DNA from: Pseudonocardia alaniniphila
GTDB taxonomy: Bacteria; Actinomycetota; Actinomycetes; Mycobacteriales; Pseudonocardiaceae
Length of the DNA: 64,000 nt
Assembly (NCBI RefSeq): GCF_022524485.1
Contig: NZ_JAKXMK010000002.1
Location: 186,001 to 250,000, forward strand
Reading direction: 5' to 3'
In this document: positions 15,623-23,854 of the stretch, one piece after another
How the letters are laid out: each line of letters starts with the position of its first letter
Position numbering within the stretch: the stretch's first letter is position 1
Notes under the pieces: model-generated
What the model saw: the letters and a program-made list of their open reading frames with translations, nothing else
What the model was told of the DNA's origin: nothing
The model's database searches: none
Translations under genes and position numbers: made by a program

Positions 15623-16408
15623 GTGACCGAGCACAACACCGATCGTGACTACCCCGCGTCGACCATCCCGCCCGGCGGTGTCGAGCCCGTGCCTCGGAGG
15701 GTGCGCGCCGTGCTGGGCGGGCGGGTCGTGTTCGACACGGTGCGGGCGCTGTACGTGTGGGAGTGGCCGTACTACCCGCAGTACTACATCCCCCGCTCCG
15801 ACGTGGACCCCGACGTACTGGTCGACGAGCAGCACGTCCAGCACCTGAAACACGGGACGGCGCAGCGCCACGGGCTGCGTGTCGGCGACGTCGAGCGGCC
15901 GCGCTCGGCGCGGGTGTTCACCGCGGAGGCCGAGAAGGGGCTGGAGGGCATGGTGCGCTTCGACTGGGCCGCCCTCGACGCCTGGTTCGAGGAGGACGAG
16001 GAGGTCTTCGTCCACCCCCGCAACCCCTACACGAGGGTGGACGCGCTGCGCTCCAGCCGTCCGGTCCGGATCGAGCTCGACGCTGTGGTGCTGGCGGAGT
16101 CGGCCTCGCCGGTGATGGTGTTCGAGACCGGCCTGCCCACCCGCTACTACCTCGACCGCACCGCGGTGAACTTCGAGCATCTCGAGCCGACCGACACGGT
16201 CACCGCCTGCCCGTACAAGGGCCGCACCAGCGCATACTGGTCGGTGCGGGTGGGTGGCGAGCTGCATCCGGACCTGGCATGGGCCTACGACTTCCCGACA
16301 CGTCAGCTCCTGCCGATCGCCGGCATGGTCGCGTTCTACAACGAGAAGCTCGACGTGATCGTCGACGGCGAGCGCCTGCCGCGGCCGGACACGCATTTCT
16401 CCCGGTGA
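15623..16408 (+). CDS. DUF427 domain protein (two copies)
   Basis: A 261-residue protein with two DUF427 beta-barrel repeats. The first contains VRAVLGGRVVFDTVRALYVW and PQYYIPRSDV; the second contains PVRIELDAVVLAESASPVMV, PTRYYLDRTAVNF and TACPYKGRTSAYWSV. The CPYKG segment is a hallmark of the family. The biochemical function of DUF427 is not established. The gene begins 28 bp after the channel gene with a GGAGGAG ribosome site and may be co-transcribed with it. Confidence 0.87.
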   Translation: MTEHNTDRDYPASTIPPGGVEPVPRRVRAVLGGRVVFDTVRALYVWEWPYYPQYYIPRSDVDPDVLVDEQHVQHLKHGTAQRHGLRVGDVERPRSARVFTAEAEKGLEGMVRFDWAALDAWFEEDEEVFVHPRNPYTRVDALRSSRPVRIELDAVVLAESASPVMVFETGLPTRYYLDRTAVNFEHLEPTDTVTACPYKGRTSAYWSVRVGGELHPDLAWAYDFPTRQLLPIAGMVAFYNEKLDVIVDGERLPRPDTHFSR

Positions 16409-16426
16409 ACCTGCGACGGCCGGCTC

Positions 16427-16458
16427 TGTGACCACCGGCTCTCCGGTCACGGGTCACA
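16427..16458 (+). terminator. Possible bulged hairpin terminator
   Basis: TGTGACC and ACCGG (16427-16438) can pair with CCGGT (16443-16447) and GGTCACA (16452-16458), leaving a 4-base bulge. It follows the DUF427 stop by about 20 bp. The rest of the gap to 16668 shows no convincing gene. Confidence 0.4.
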
Positions 16459-16667
16459 TCCGGCAGCGCCCGGCGCTCTCACCTCGGTAAGGTCTCGATC
16501 GGCCGAAACGGCCTCACCGTCGCAGAGGACGGGCTGGTCCGGGCTGGGAAACAGTTCCCCCGCGACCAGCCGAACGTCAGTCTCCAACACCGCGCATCCG
16601 ACCTCGCTCGGCACCGCCGCCTTGTCGCGGAGCGGAAGCCTGCACGAGAACGGATGCCCCACGCACG

Positions 16668-17378
16668 ATGAGCACGACGTTGGACTGCACGGCTCCCTCC
16701 GAGCCCGGCATCGCCCGCACGCCGGACCATCAGCGCGTTCACCTGGTGCTGATGCTGGCGCTCACGTTCTCCACCGGTGTGATCGACGCGGTCGGCTACC
16801 TCGGCCTGGATCGGGTGTTCAGCGCCAACATGACGGGCAACATCGTGATGCTCGGGATGGCGCTGTTGGGCGGCGAGCACCTGCCGGTCGCCCGGCTTGC
16901 ACTGGCTCTGGTCGGGTTCGTCGTCGGAGCGCTGGTGGCCGGGCGGGTACTGCGCAGGGCGGCGCCGGGATGGTCGACGCGCACGACCGTGCTGCTCGGG
17001 ATCGACTCCGCCGTCGTGCTGGTGCTGTCGCTGGTGCTGCTCCGGTTCGGGGTGCACCCCGCCGACCCCGCCGGATCGTCCATCACGTCGGGGCTGGCCG
17101 TCGCCATGGGGATTCAGGCGGCCACGGCCCGGTTCATCGCGGTGCAGGACGTCACCACGGTGGTGCTGACCTCCACGCTCACGGCGCTGGCCGCGGACAG
17201 CTGGCCGGGCGGCAACGCCGGGCTCTGGTACCGCAGGGCGGCCGCGATCGGGCTGCTCCTCCTGGGTGCTGCCGCCGGTGCGGGGCTGCTGAGATGGCAC
17301 ATCACACCGGCGCTGCTGCTGGCGGCAGTGATCATCGGAGCCGTTGCGGTCGTCGGCCACCGCGTGGCGAGGAGCTGA
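16668..17378 (+). CDS. DUF1275 (YoaK-like) membrane protein
   Basis: A 236-residue protein with about six membrane segments. The first span reads LMLALTFSTGVIDAVGYLGL and is followed by VFSANMTGNIVMLGMAL, the conserved DUF1275 signature (F-x-ANMTGN). Later spans include ALVGFVVGALVAG and LLLGAAAGAGLL. It stands alone between two short gaps. Members are uncharacterised membrane proteins sometimes likened to permeases, so no substrate can be given. Confidence 0.9.
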   Translation: MSTTLDCTAPSEPGIARTPDHQRVHLVLMLALTFSTGVIDAVGYLGLDRVFSANMTGNIVMLGMALLGGEHLPVARLALALVGFVVGALVAGRVLRRAAPGWSTRTTVLLGIDSAVVLVLSLVLLRFGVHPADPAGSSITSGLAVAMGIQAATARFIAVQDVTTVVLTSTLTALAADSWPGGNAGLWYRRAAAIGLLLLGAAAGAGLLRWHITPALLLAAVIIGAVAVVGHRVARS

Positions 17379-17528
17379 GCCCCACCGTCGCCGCCGGCGG
17401 TTGTCAGGAGTGAATCGCCGCCCCGATCGGGTCTCCTCCCCGCGAACGGTTCGCATCGTCGATATCTGTCGGGTATGTCCGAATCGGCGGCACCGACTGC
17501 CGGTGCCGCACGGAAGGGGCAACCCGAC

Positions 17529-18098
17529 ATGTCCGAACGCGACATCGCACTCCGCAGCCTGCACGACATCGGGCTCGCGTCCTGGTTCGGCGGGTCGCTG
17601 GCCGGTGCGGTCGCGGTCAACGGGGCGGCCGGTGACCTGCCCGACGAGCGGCAGCGCCTACCCGCCGCCTGCGCGGGGTGGGCGCGCTGGACCCCGGTCA
17701 ACGTCGCGGCGATCCTCGCCTACCTCGCCGGCGCCACCGGGCTCCTGCTGGCGGACAAGGACCGCGTGCTCGGCAAGGAGGGCGTGGGCGCCACCGCCGT
17801 GGCCAAGGTGGCTCTCACCGGTGTCGCGCTCGGGGTGACCGCCTACAGCGGAGTGCTGGGCAGGAAGCTCGGCCAGGCGGAGGGCGTGCCGGTCGACGGC
17901 GCCACCGATCCCAACCCGGACACCCCACCCGACGTCGCGTCGACGCAGCGGCAGATGGCGGTCTGCCAGTGGATGGTCCCGGCGCTGACCGGCGGCCTGG
18001 TCGTGCTCGATGCCGTGCACGACGAGAAGCGGCGACTGAACCGTGGACTGCCCGCGATCCTCGCAAAACTCGCACGACCCCTTCACCGTGGTAACTGA
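17529..18098 (+). CDS. Hypothetical membrane-associated protein
   Basis: A protein of 189 residues from ATG 17529, chosen because GGAAGGGG lies nine bases upstream; an ATG at 17475 lacks such a site. It has three or four moderate hydrophobic segments: ASWFGGSLAGAVAVNGAAG, NVAAILAYLAGATGLLLA, KVALTGVALGVTAYSGVLG and MVPALTGGLVVLDAV. The pattern resembles actinobacterial four-helix membrane proteins of unknown role, and I do not recognise a named family with confidence. Codon use fits the neighbours, so it is likely a real gene. Confidence 0.75.
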   Translation: MSERDIALRSLHDIGLASWFGGSLAGAVAVNGAAGDLPDERQRLPAACAGWARWTPVNVAAILAYLAGATGLLLADKDRVLGKEGVGATAVAKVALTGVALGVTAYSGVLGRKLGQAEGVPVDGATDPNPDTPPDVASTQRQMAVCQWMVPALTGGLVVLDAVHDEKRRLNRGLPAILAKLARPLHRGN

Positions 18099-18619
18099 TT
18101 TACATTTCAGTGAACCGTTGTGCCCCGGGCGTCGTGTCGTCTGCAAAGGGGAGCTGTAACCCGCAGTTCGCGGGACGGCCCCGAGGTGACGAAAGCGCCT
18201 TCCGGACGACCGCTGTCGGATTCGGGTGAGCGCCTGCCCGGAGACGAGGTGAACGGTGATCGCTGAGTGTGCTCGGTCGTGGAACGTGGACATGGACGGC
18301 TACGACAGGCGTCGTACCTGGGAGAACATCTACGACGACGGGTCACGTGCCGAGCTGCTGCCCTACCGCAGCGAGCTTCTGCGGCTCGACGAGTGCGGCC
18401 CGTCCACCGTGCAAGATCCTCATGTGCTCTGAGTCATCACGATTTCTTCGCCGCGCAGGTGGAGGGGCATCTGCGGCGCCGTGCCGCGGATCACTCCCGG
18501 CGGACGGCGGATCACGCGATCAATCGGACGGTGTCGTCAATCGGAGGCTCGTCCGCACGCAGCACCAGGTGCTCCCGCACCAGGGCAGGAGCACAGTACG
18601 ACCAGGGGAGAGGCCTGAA
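18099..18619. other. 521-bp stretch with only a small possible gene and low-complexity leader
   Basis: It starts with an AT-richer patch (TGATTTACATTTCAGTG, around 18099-18115) that could hold a promoter. Then comes a short hairpin CCCGC-AGTTC-GCGGG (about 18161-18175). The small reading frame 18256-18432 is listed separately. From 18433 to 18603 I see no convincing gene; the aspartate-kinase ribosome site AGGGGAGAGG is at 18604-18613. I could not match the 5' part to a riboswitch class I know. Confidence 0.5.
18256..18432 (+). CDS. Possible 58-residue protein, perhaps a methyltransferase N-terminal remnant
   Basis: This GTG-started frame reads MDGYDRRRTWENIYDDGSRA and ELLPYRSELLRLDECGP before stopping. 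GGAGACGAGG lies just upstream. The spacing of R-R-W-x-x-I-Y-D-x-G and ELLPYRSELL resembles the stretch before motif I of some SAM-dependent methyltransferases, but the chain stops before any glycine-rich motif. Third-position G/C is high but not as high as in neighbours. It may be a small gene or the remnant of a longer one; it is not certain that it is translated. Confidence 0.4.
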   Translation: MIAECARSWNVDMDGYDRRRTWENIYDDGSRAELLPYRSELLRLDECGPSTVQDPHVL

Positions 18620-19900
18620 ATGAGCACGCGCACCAGCATCGAGGTGGCCGTCGACGGGGGCCGGCGGGCGACCGCCGCGCCGGCGGCACCGTTGATCTGG
18701 AAGTTCGGCGGCACATCCGTCGCCGATCACGACCGACTACGCGCGGTCGCCGAGCGAATGGTCGCCGCGCAGCAGTCCGGACGTGGCGTCGTCGCGGTCC
18801 TGTCGGCGATGGGGAAGTCCACCGACCATCTCGTGGACGAGGCGTACGCGATGTCGTCGCGCCCACCGCTGCGTGAGCTGGACGCGCTGCTGTCCGTCGG
18901 CGAGGCGATCTCCTGTGCGCTGGCGTCGATGGCGGTTGCCGAGCTCGGCTCCCACGCGGTGTCGCTCACCGGCCTGCAGGCCGGAATCAGCACCGATGAC
19001 AGGCACGGCAACGCACGGCTGGTCGGCATCAACCCGCAGCGCATCCGCGACGCGCTGGCGGATGGGTCGATCGTGCTGGTCACAGGCTTTCAGGGGATCG
19101 GCCCCGACGGAGACGTGACGACGCTGGGCCGGGGTGGTTCGGACGCGTCCGCGGTCGCTGTCGCCGCTGCACTGGGCGTCGGCGAGTGCGAGATCTTCAC
19201 CGACGTCCCCGCGGTGTTCACGGCGGACCCGCGCGTGGTCCCCGACGCGCGCAGGCTGACCTCCATCCGGCACGAGGAGATGCTCGAGATGGCCGAGGCG
19301 GGCGCGGCGGTGCTGCAGCCGCGCTCGGTGGAGCTGGGTCTGGCGCACGGCGTCGACATCCACCTGCGGTCGAGCTTCAGCACCGAGCAGGGCACCTGGA
19401 TCCGGCGCGAGGGGGCAGGCTTCGAGGACGGGGCCGAGGTCGCGGGCATCGCGCACCGGCGGCAGGAGAGCCTCTACGCCGTCGACGGCGCGGGTGCGGG
19501 ACCGGTCGTGGCCGCGCTCGCCGAGCGAGCTGTCGCCGTGGGCGCGATCGTGCCGGCCGACTCCGGGGTCCGCTTCTCCGCACCGGGCGCGGACGCCCAC
19601 GAGGTCACTGCGGCGCTCGAGGCCGTCGGCCTGGTTGCCAAGGTCGACGAGGAGCTGGGTTCGGTCTCCGTGGTGAGTCTCGGCATCGCTCGCAAGCCCG
19701 GCATCGCCGTCCGCGCGCTCGCCGCGCTGGAGGCCGACGGCATCACGCCGCGCCTGGTCACCTCGACTCCCGGCCGCATCTCGGTCTCGGTGCCCTCCGG
19801 CCAGGTCGACGACGCGGTGCGGCTGCTGCACCGGATCTTCATTCCCGCGGCCGAGCGTGTGTCCGTTTCCGACCTGAATGCGCCCGCTGACGCAGCGTGA
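18620..19900 (+). CDS. Aspartate kinase
   Basis: Catalyses ATP-dependent phosphorylation of L-aspartate, the first step toward lysine, threonine and methionine. Starting at ATG 18620 (ribosome site AGGGGAGAGG), the 426-residue chain opens with a 30-residue extension. Then come WKFGGTSVADHDRL, a kinase core with GRGGSDASAVAVAAALGVGE and CEIFTDVPAVFTADPRVVPD, and two C-terminal ACT-type regulatory domains (about 300-420). An earlier in-frame ATG at 18269 would add unrelated low-quality sequence and is rejected. The gene is not beside an asd gene as the usual actinobacterial lysC is, so it may be a second, pathway-specific isoenzyme. Feedback behaviour cannot be read from sequence. Confidence 0.88.
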   Translation: MSTRTSIEVAVDGGRRATAAPAAPLIWKFGGTSVADHDRLRAVAERMVAAQQSGRGVVAVLSAMGKSTDHLVDEAYAMSSRPPLRELDALLSVGEAISCALASMAVAELGSHAVSLTGLQAGISTDDRHGNARLVGINPQRIRDALADGSIVLVTGFQGIGPDGDVTTLGRGGSDASAVAVAAALGVGECEIFTDVPAVFTADPRVVPDARRLTSIRHEEMLEMAEAGAAVLQPRSVELGLAHGVDIHLRSSFSTEQGTWIRREGAGFEDGAEVAGIAHRRQESLYAVDGAGAGPVVAALAERAVAVGAIVPADSGVRFSAPGADAHEVTAALEAVGLVAKVDEELGSVSVVSLGIARKPGIAVRALAALEADGITPRLVTSTPGRISVSVPSGQVDDAVRLLHRIFIPAAERVSVSDLNAPADAA

Positions 19901-20067
19901 TCCGACAATCGCCGACAAACGGTCGGAACGGTTCGCTCGAGCGGGGGTGCCGGCGTGCACCCGGGCGGACGTTATTGCTCCCGCGAATGCTGTGGACCAG
20001 CGCGGATAGCCCAGGTGGCCGTATAGCGTGAGCCTGTTCGGAATCGGAGCGAAAGAGGAGGACCCTC

Positions 20068-20901
20068 ATGCCCTACGTGACCGTCGGCCAGGAGAACTCA
20101 GGTCCGATCGACGTGTATTACGAGGATCACGGCTCCGGTCAGCCGGTCGTGCTGATCCACGGGTTTCCGCTCAACGGCGCGTCATGGGAGAAGCAGACAC
20201 CGGTCCTGCTGGATGCGGGGTACCGCGTCATCACCTACGACCGGCGCGGCTTCGGCAAGTCCAGCCAGCCCACGGTGGGCTATGACTACGACACCTTCGC
20301 AGCCGACCTCAAGACGCTGATCGACACCCTGGATCTGCGCGACATCGTGCTCACCGGGTTCTCGATGGGCACCGGCGAGGTCACCCGGTACATCGGCAGG
20401 TACGGCACGGACCGCGTGGCCAAGGCCGCGCTCTTCGGCCCGATCCCGCCGTTCCTGCTGCAGACCGACGACAACCCCGAGGGCGTGCCGGGCAGCGTCT
20501 TCGAGGGGTTCAAGGACGCCATCCGCAAGGACCGTCCGGCCTACCAGAAGGCGTTCCTGGACGACTTCTACAACGTGGACAAGCTGGGCGGCACCCGGAT
20601 CAGCGAGCAGGCGTGGCAGACCAGCTTCATCACCGCGGTGGGGGCCTCCGCGATCGGCACGCTGCAGTGCGTCGACTCCTGGCTCACCGACTTCCGGCAC
20701 GACCTGCCGAAGTTCGATGTGCCCACGCTGATCGTGCAGGGCGTCGAGGACCGGATCCTGCCCATCGACGCCACGGGCAGGCGGCTCCCGGCACTCATCA
20801 AGGGCTCCCGCCTGGTCGAGGTCGAGAACGGGCCGCACAACATCGGCTGGACCCACCCGGAGGAGCTGAACAAGGCGTTCCTCGACTTCCTGGGTGAGTA
20901 G
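20068..20901 (+). CDS. Alpha/beta hydrolase (cofactor-free haloperoxidase/esterase type)
   Basis: A 277-residue alpha/beta hydrolase. The oxyanion segment is VVLIHGFPLNGASWEKQ, the nucleophile is Ser99 in LTGFSMGTGEV, the acid is probably Asp228 in GVEDRILP and the base is His257 in NGPHNIGW. GFSMGTGEVTRYIGRYG is characteristic of the non-heme chloroperoxidase/arylesterase group, whose members hydrolyse esters or make peracids. There is no signal peptide, so it is cytosolic. The ATG is preceded by AAAGAGGAGG. It is a single gene closed by a strong hairpin. Confidence 0.9.
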   Translation: MPYVTVGQENSGPIDVYYEDHGSGQPVVLIHGFPLNGASWEKQTPVLLDAGYRVITYDRRGFGKSSQPTVGYDYDTFAADLKTLIDTLDLRDIVLTGFSMGTGEVTRYIGRYGTDRVAKAALFGPIPPFLLQTDDNPEGVPGSVFEGFKDAIRKDRPAYQKAFLDDFYNVDKLGGTRISEQAWQTSFITAVGASAIGTLQCVDSWLTDFRHDLPKFDVPTLIVQGVEDRILPIDATGRRLPALIKGSRLVEVENGPHNIGWTHPEELNKAFLDFLGE

Positions 20902-20917
20902 GCGCACCAGGCGACTC

Positions 20918-20948
20918 GACGCCCCCGGCGCACTGCGCCGGGGGCGTC
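20918..20948 (+). terminator. Strong hairpin terminator after the hydrolase gene
   Basis: GACGCCCCCGGCG (20918-20930) and CGCCGGGGGCGTC (20936-20948) pair perfectly around a five-base loop. The rest of the gap to the next gene end at 21202 shows no gene I would support; it lies between convergent genes. Confidence 0.88.
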
Positions 20949-21201
20949 GTCGTGAAAGGGCGGTGGTGGGGAGCGATGGAGGTTGGAACCGGAGCCCCGG
21001 CCGGCTCCAGCGGCTCGTCCGGGACCCCAGCAGACATGGGCGGCAGAGCCGCGGCGACAGCCGGATCGCGGTGGGGTCCTCCGGTCCAGCTGGTGTTGTC
21101 GCTGTTCACAAGGCTGTCAGCGGAGGCACGGTTGCTCGATGGGGCGCTCCCCACAGCTGCCGGTGAGCTCCCCCGGGCCGACGTGGGGCTGCCCCTGCAG
21201 G

Positions 21202-22677
21202 TCAGGCGGACCGGGTCAGCAGGGTCAGGGCGTGGTGGCGCAGTGTGGCGAGCTCGGTGGTGACGCGGGGCCGGTCCGGTTCCGGTGAGGCGACGCGCCG
21301 CAGCTCGGCCGTGCGGGCCGCTGACTCGTCGCGCAGGTGCTGCTGGGCGGTGCGCACGGCGTCGCGGGTGTACTTGGTCGCGCCCAGAAGGAAGCCGTCG
21401 GCGCAGTTGCGTGCGAGCGACTTCGCCCGGGAACGGCGGGCGTCGAGCTGTCGCTTGCGCTCGCCGCTCATGGCCGCCCCACCCATCAGCAGAGCCGCGA
21501 GCAGCGCGGCGCCCACGACGATCCCGATCGGGAGGTGGATCCCGGCGAAGCGCGGCAGGACCAGTGCCATCATGAGGCCGCCGTATCCGGACATCACGAG
21601 GCTGCGTCCTCGCGCGGCCAGGGGCCGGCCCTTACCGGCAGGCGGTTCACGGGGCGGCAGCTTGCCGAAGAGGTCGGGCACCGCAGGGGGATCGACGGGC
21701 TGCAGCGCAGGGCCGCCGACCTCGGCGCCGACAGCCGCGGCGACCTCGGCCGTGCGCGACGCCAGCAGCGCGCGTGTCTGCCTGCCCTCGTAGTCGAGCC
21801 GCTCGCGCAGCCAGGTGTGCATGGCGTCCCAGTCCCGCGCCGGATCGCTCTCGTCGATGGCGCGCTCGGCCTCGGCCACCACGGTGCGCACGCGGGAGCG
21901 CAGGTCGAAGTCGACGTCGGATGAGACGGCCCCGAAACCGTCACCGAGCACCTGTGCCCAGCGGCCCCGGCCGGCCGGGCCGGGAGCGGTCTCGGCGGGA
22001 GCGGGGCGGCGGGGACGGGGCGCGGAGGTCGCCTCCATCTCGGCGACCGCGTCCAGCACGTGCTCGGCCACGGCGCGCGCCGCGCCGAGCTCGGCGTGCT
22101 CGGCGAGGTCGAGCAGCCACTCGGCCAGGGCGGGAATCCCGGACGTCGTCGCGAGTGCGGGGTCGTCCTCGGAGAGGGCGCGGGCATGCTGGTCGACCGA
22201 CACCGCGAAGTGGGTGTCGGAGACGTCTGCCGAGCGCAGTAGCTCCAGGTCGGCCTGGAGGACATCCGGCCAGTCAGGGTGCCGGTCGGTCTCGGTCAGG
22301 GCGAACACGACGGTGGGAGAGCGGTGGCGAAGCGCGCTGAGCTGGTCGACCTCGGATGCGGAGAGCACCTGCTCGGCTGTGGCGATGAAGACGACGACGT
22401 CGACGGCCTCGGCAAGGCCTGCGTCGCCCGTCTCGGCGATGGTGATGCGGGGAGGGCCGGAGCCGGCGCGCAGCAGAGCGGCGGCCATCGAGGCCCTGCC
22501 CTGCTGCGCGCCGCCGGCGACCTGCACCGTGACCGACGGTCCGCATAGCAGGCCGCGGGCCTCGGAGAGCCGGTCGACGATGTCGAGCCGGCCTCCGGCC
22601 TTGGCCGTGCCGATCGCCGTGTCCAGGACGTCATGCGGCCTCGAGGTCGCGTGGTCCTTCGACGGCGGGGCGGTCAT
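21202..22677 (-). CDS. IniA-like dynamin-family protein with a degenerate P-loop (pseudo-GTPase)
   Basis: A 491-residue protein from ATG 22677, which has CGAGGAGT upstream. The N-terminus (DVLDTAIGTAKAGGRLDIVD, then RLSEARGLLCGPSVTVQVAG) matches the lead-in to the P-loop of actinobacterial IniA-type dynamin-like proteins. Where those have GxxxQGKSS, this protein has GGAQQGRAS (55-63): the P-loop Lys is Arg and the Ser/Thr is Ala. No DxPG motif is present; TETD (128-131) sits where TKxD would be. Residues about 360-402 are strongly hydrophobic (LVMSGYGGLMMALVLPRFAG, IVVGAALLAALLMGG), the membrane-inserting paddle of this group, between helical arms. It is about 100 residues shorter than usual. 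GTP binding is doubtful. It follows a 50-residue acidic gene and lies near an IniC-like domain at 29389. Confidence 0.75.
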   Translation of the reverse strand: MTAPPSKDHATSRPHDVLDTAIGTAKAGGRLDIVDRLSEARGLLCGPSVTVQVAGGAQQGRASMAAALLRAGSGPPRITIAETGDAGLAEAVDVVVFIATAEQVLSASEVDQLSALRHRSPTVVFALTETDRHPDWPDVLQADLELLRSADVSDTHFAVSVDQHARALSEDDPALATTSGIPALAEWLLDLAEHAELGAARAVAEHVLDAVAEMEATSAPRPRRPAPAETAPGPAGRGRWAQVLGDGFGAVSSDVDFDLRSRVRTVVAEAERAIDESDPARDWDAMHTWLRERLDYEGRQTRALLASRTAEVAAAVGAEVGGPALQPVDPPAVPDLFGKLPPREPPAGKGRPLAARGRSLVMSGYGGLMMALVLPRFAGIHLPIGIVVGAALLAALLMGGAAMSGERKRQLDARRSRAKSLARNCADGFLLGATKYTRDAVRTAQQHLRDESAARTAELRRVASPEPDRPRVTTELATLRHHALTLLTRSA

Positions 22678-22711
22678 CGGTACTCCTCGGTTGCTGTGCG
22701 GTGAGGGGACG

Positions 22712-22864
22712 TCAGGCGTCGTAGTCGTCGTCCGAGTCGTCGTCCTCGTCCTCGTAGTCCTCGTCCGAGTCGCTGTCCTCGAAGTCCGAGTCCTCCTCGT
22801 CCTTCCAGGCGGTCGCCTCGTAGTAGATCTCGTAGTACTCGGTGCCCTCGAAGTCCTCGTCCAT
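22712..22864 (-). CDS. 50-residue highly acidic small protein
   Basis: The frame ATG 22864 to TGA 22712 encodes 50 residues, 28 of them Asp or Glu, with six Tyr. It opens MDEDFEGTEYYEIYYEATAW and continues with an Asp/Glu/Ser-rich tail ending DDDYDA. A good ribosome site (GGAAGGA) sits eight bases upstream. It begins an apparent two-gene unit with the dynamin-like gene 34 bp downstream. In mycobacteria an iniB gene precedes iniA and iniC; I see no IniB sequence similarity here, only a similar position. It is likely disordered and could bind basic or metal-loaded partners. No function can be assigned. Confidence 0.7.
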   Translation of the reverse strand: MDEDFEGTEYYEIYYEATAWKDEEDSDFEDSDSDEDYEDEDDDSDDDYDA

Positions 22865-23051
22865 TTTCGGATCCTTCCGTCAGATGGGTCGCGGATTCTT
22901 CTTCCGCTGTTTTCGAACCCACGACAACGATGACGGCGAAGAACCGGCACAAACAGCGAGAAAGCCCCACCGTTGCCGGAGTGAACCCCCGTTGTGTCGA
23001 GTGGGGTGAACCCTTCGTGTGCAAGGCATCGCACCGGCCCCGGACATGCCA

Positions 23052-23082
23052 CGAGCCCGGTCGCGGGAGGCGACCGGGCTCG
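23052..23082 (-). terminator. Hairpin terminator downstream of two small minus-strand genes
   Basis: CGAGCCCGGTCGC (23052-23064) and GCGACCGGGCTCG (23070-23082) are perfect complements with a GGGAG loop. It lies about 20 bp beyond the stop of the DUF7455 gene at 23104. Confidence 0.85.
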
Positions 23083-23103
23083 GGAGGAGAAGCTGACGTC
23101 GGG

Positions 23104-23292
23104 TCAGGAGCTGAGTGCGGCGCCGATCTGGAGCAGCCGGGGCGCGTACTCGCGGGCGTGGTGGGCGCAGAACAGCAGCTCACCGCCGGTGCGCAGCATG
23201 GCCCTCACGTGGGCCGCTGCCCTGCACCGGTCGCAACGGTCGCGCCGGGTGAGCACGGGGGAGGGGACGGTGGACGTGGTCATGGCGATCAC
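23104..23292 (-). CDS. DUF7455 small zinc-ribbon-like protein
   Basis: A protein of about 62 residues with a CxxC...CxxH pattern: DRCDRCRAAAHVRAML, then GGELLFCAHHAREYAPRL. This matches the small actinobacterial DUF7455 family, which I recall near sigma-factor genes. GTG 23292 overlaps the stop of the upstream gene (GTGA); ATG 23283 is the alternative start. Zinc binding is likely from the cysteines and histidines. The role is unknown. Confidence 0.82.
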   Translation of the reverse strand: MIAMTTSTVPSPVLTRRDRCDRCRAAAHVRAMLRTGGELLFCAHHAREYAPRLLQIGAALSS

Positions 23293-23522
23293 GCTGCTTC
23301 CAGGATGGCGTGGCCCGAGGGGGTGAGCCGGGCAGGCCCCGCGCCCGTGACCGCTGCGATGAGACCGGCCTTGGTGAGCCGGGGACCGGCGAACTGGTCA
23401 CTGAACGGGAGACCGTCGACAACGAGCGCATTGCTCGTGGTGGAGATCTCGCAACGCCCCGCTGCGACGGCCCGGAGAACGGCACGGTCGCGGTGGGTGA
23501 GGGCGGCGGTCGTGGTGTTCAT
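23289..23522 (-). CDS. Small hypothetical protein, possible winged-helix type
   Basis: A 77-residue protein from ATG 23522, which has AAAGGAGAACG upstream; an ATG at 23561 is less likely. It reads LTHRDRAVLRAVAAGRCEIS, then VDGLPFSDQFAGPRLTKAG and ARLTPSGHAILEAA. The C-terminal LTxxGxxxLE ending is like the last helix of small winged-helix proteins, so it may bind nucleic acid. It is translationally coupled to the DUF7455 gene. Confidence 0.72.
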   Translation of the reverse strand: MNTTTAALTHRDRAVLRAVAAGRCEISTTSNALVVDGLPFSDQFAGPRLTKAGLIAAVTGAGPARLTPSGHAILEAA

Positions 23523-23854
23523 CGTCGTTCTCCTTTCGTCTCGGGAACGTCTTTTCGACAAGAGAAGGGTGCGCCGCAGCAGCTCCGGGATACAGTCCGT
23601 TTCCCCTACATACGGCTGGGTGGCCCCGCCGGTTCACGTAGGGCAGGCCCCCGTGGGGCAACCCGGCCGGCGAGGGGTACGTCGCTCGTCCGGAGCGGTC
23701 CTTCTCGAAGGCTGCGGCATCGACGCCGCGCGGTACCGAGTGTCCGAGAGGGGGTGGCATGCGGCATCAGTCGATTGACTGCCACGGCGTGACCTGGCTC
23801 CCAATCCGGTGCCGGCCGCTTCTCGTGCGGCGAAGATCCTGTTCGCTGCGCGGC
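23523..23854. other. 332-bp intergenic region, no gene supported
   Basis: It lies upstream of the small minus-strand genes and downstream of the Hsp70-like gene. Frames in it run through from neighbours and show no ribosome sites or conserved segments I recognise. It should hold the promoter for the minus-strand genes ending at 23104. Confidence 0.5.

Noticed and set aside
16447..16662. 71-residue minus-strand frame in the gap before the DUF1275 gene
   Set aside because: No recognisable family and no clear ribosome site; likely chance.
18099..18255. Riboswitch before aspartate kinase
   Set aside because: I could not fit lysine, SAM or c-di-AMP aptamer cores, and another small frame lies between it and the kinase.
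20952..21263. 103-residue Gly/Ala/Arg-rich plus-strand frame after the hydrolase terminator
   Set aside because: Low complexity, runs into the antisense of the IniA-like gene, and no family is recognised.
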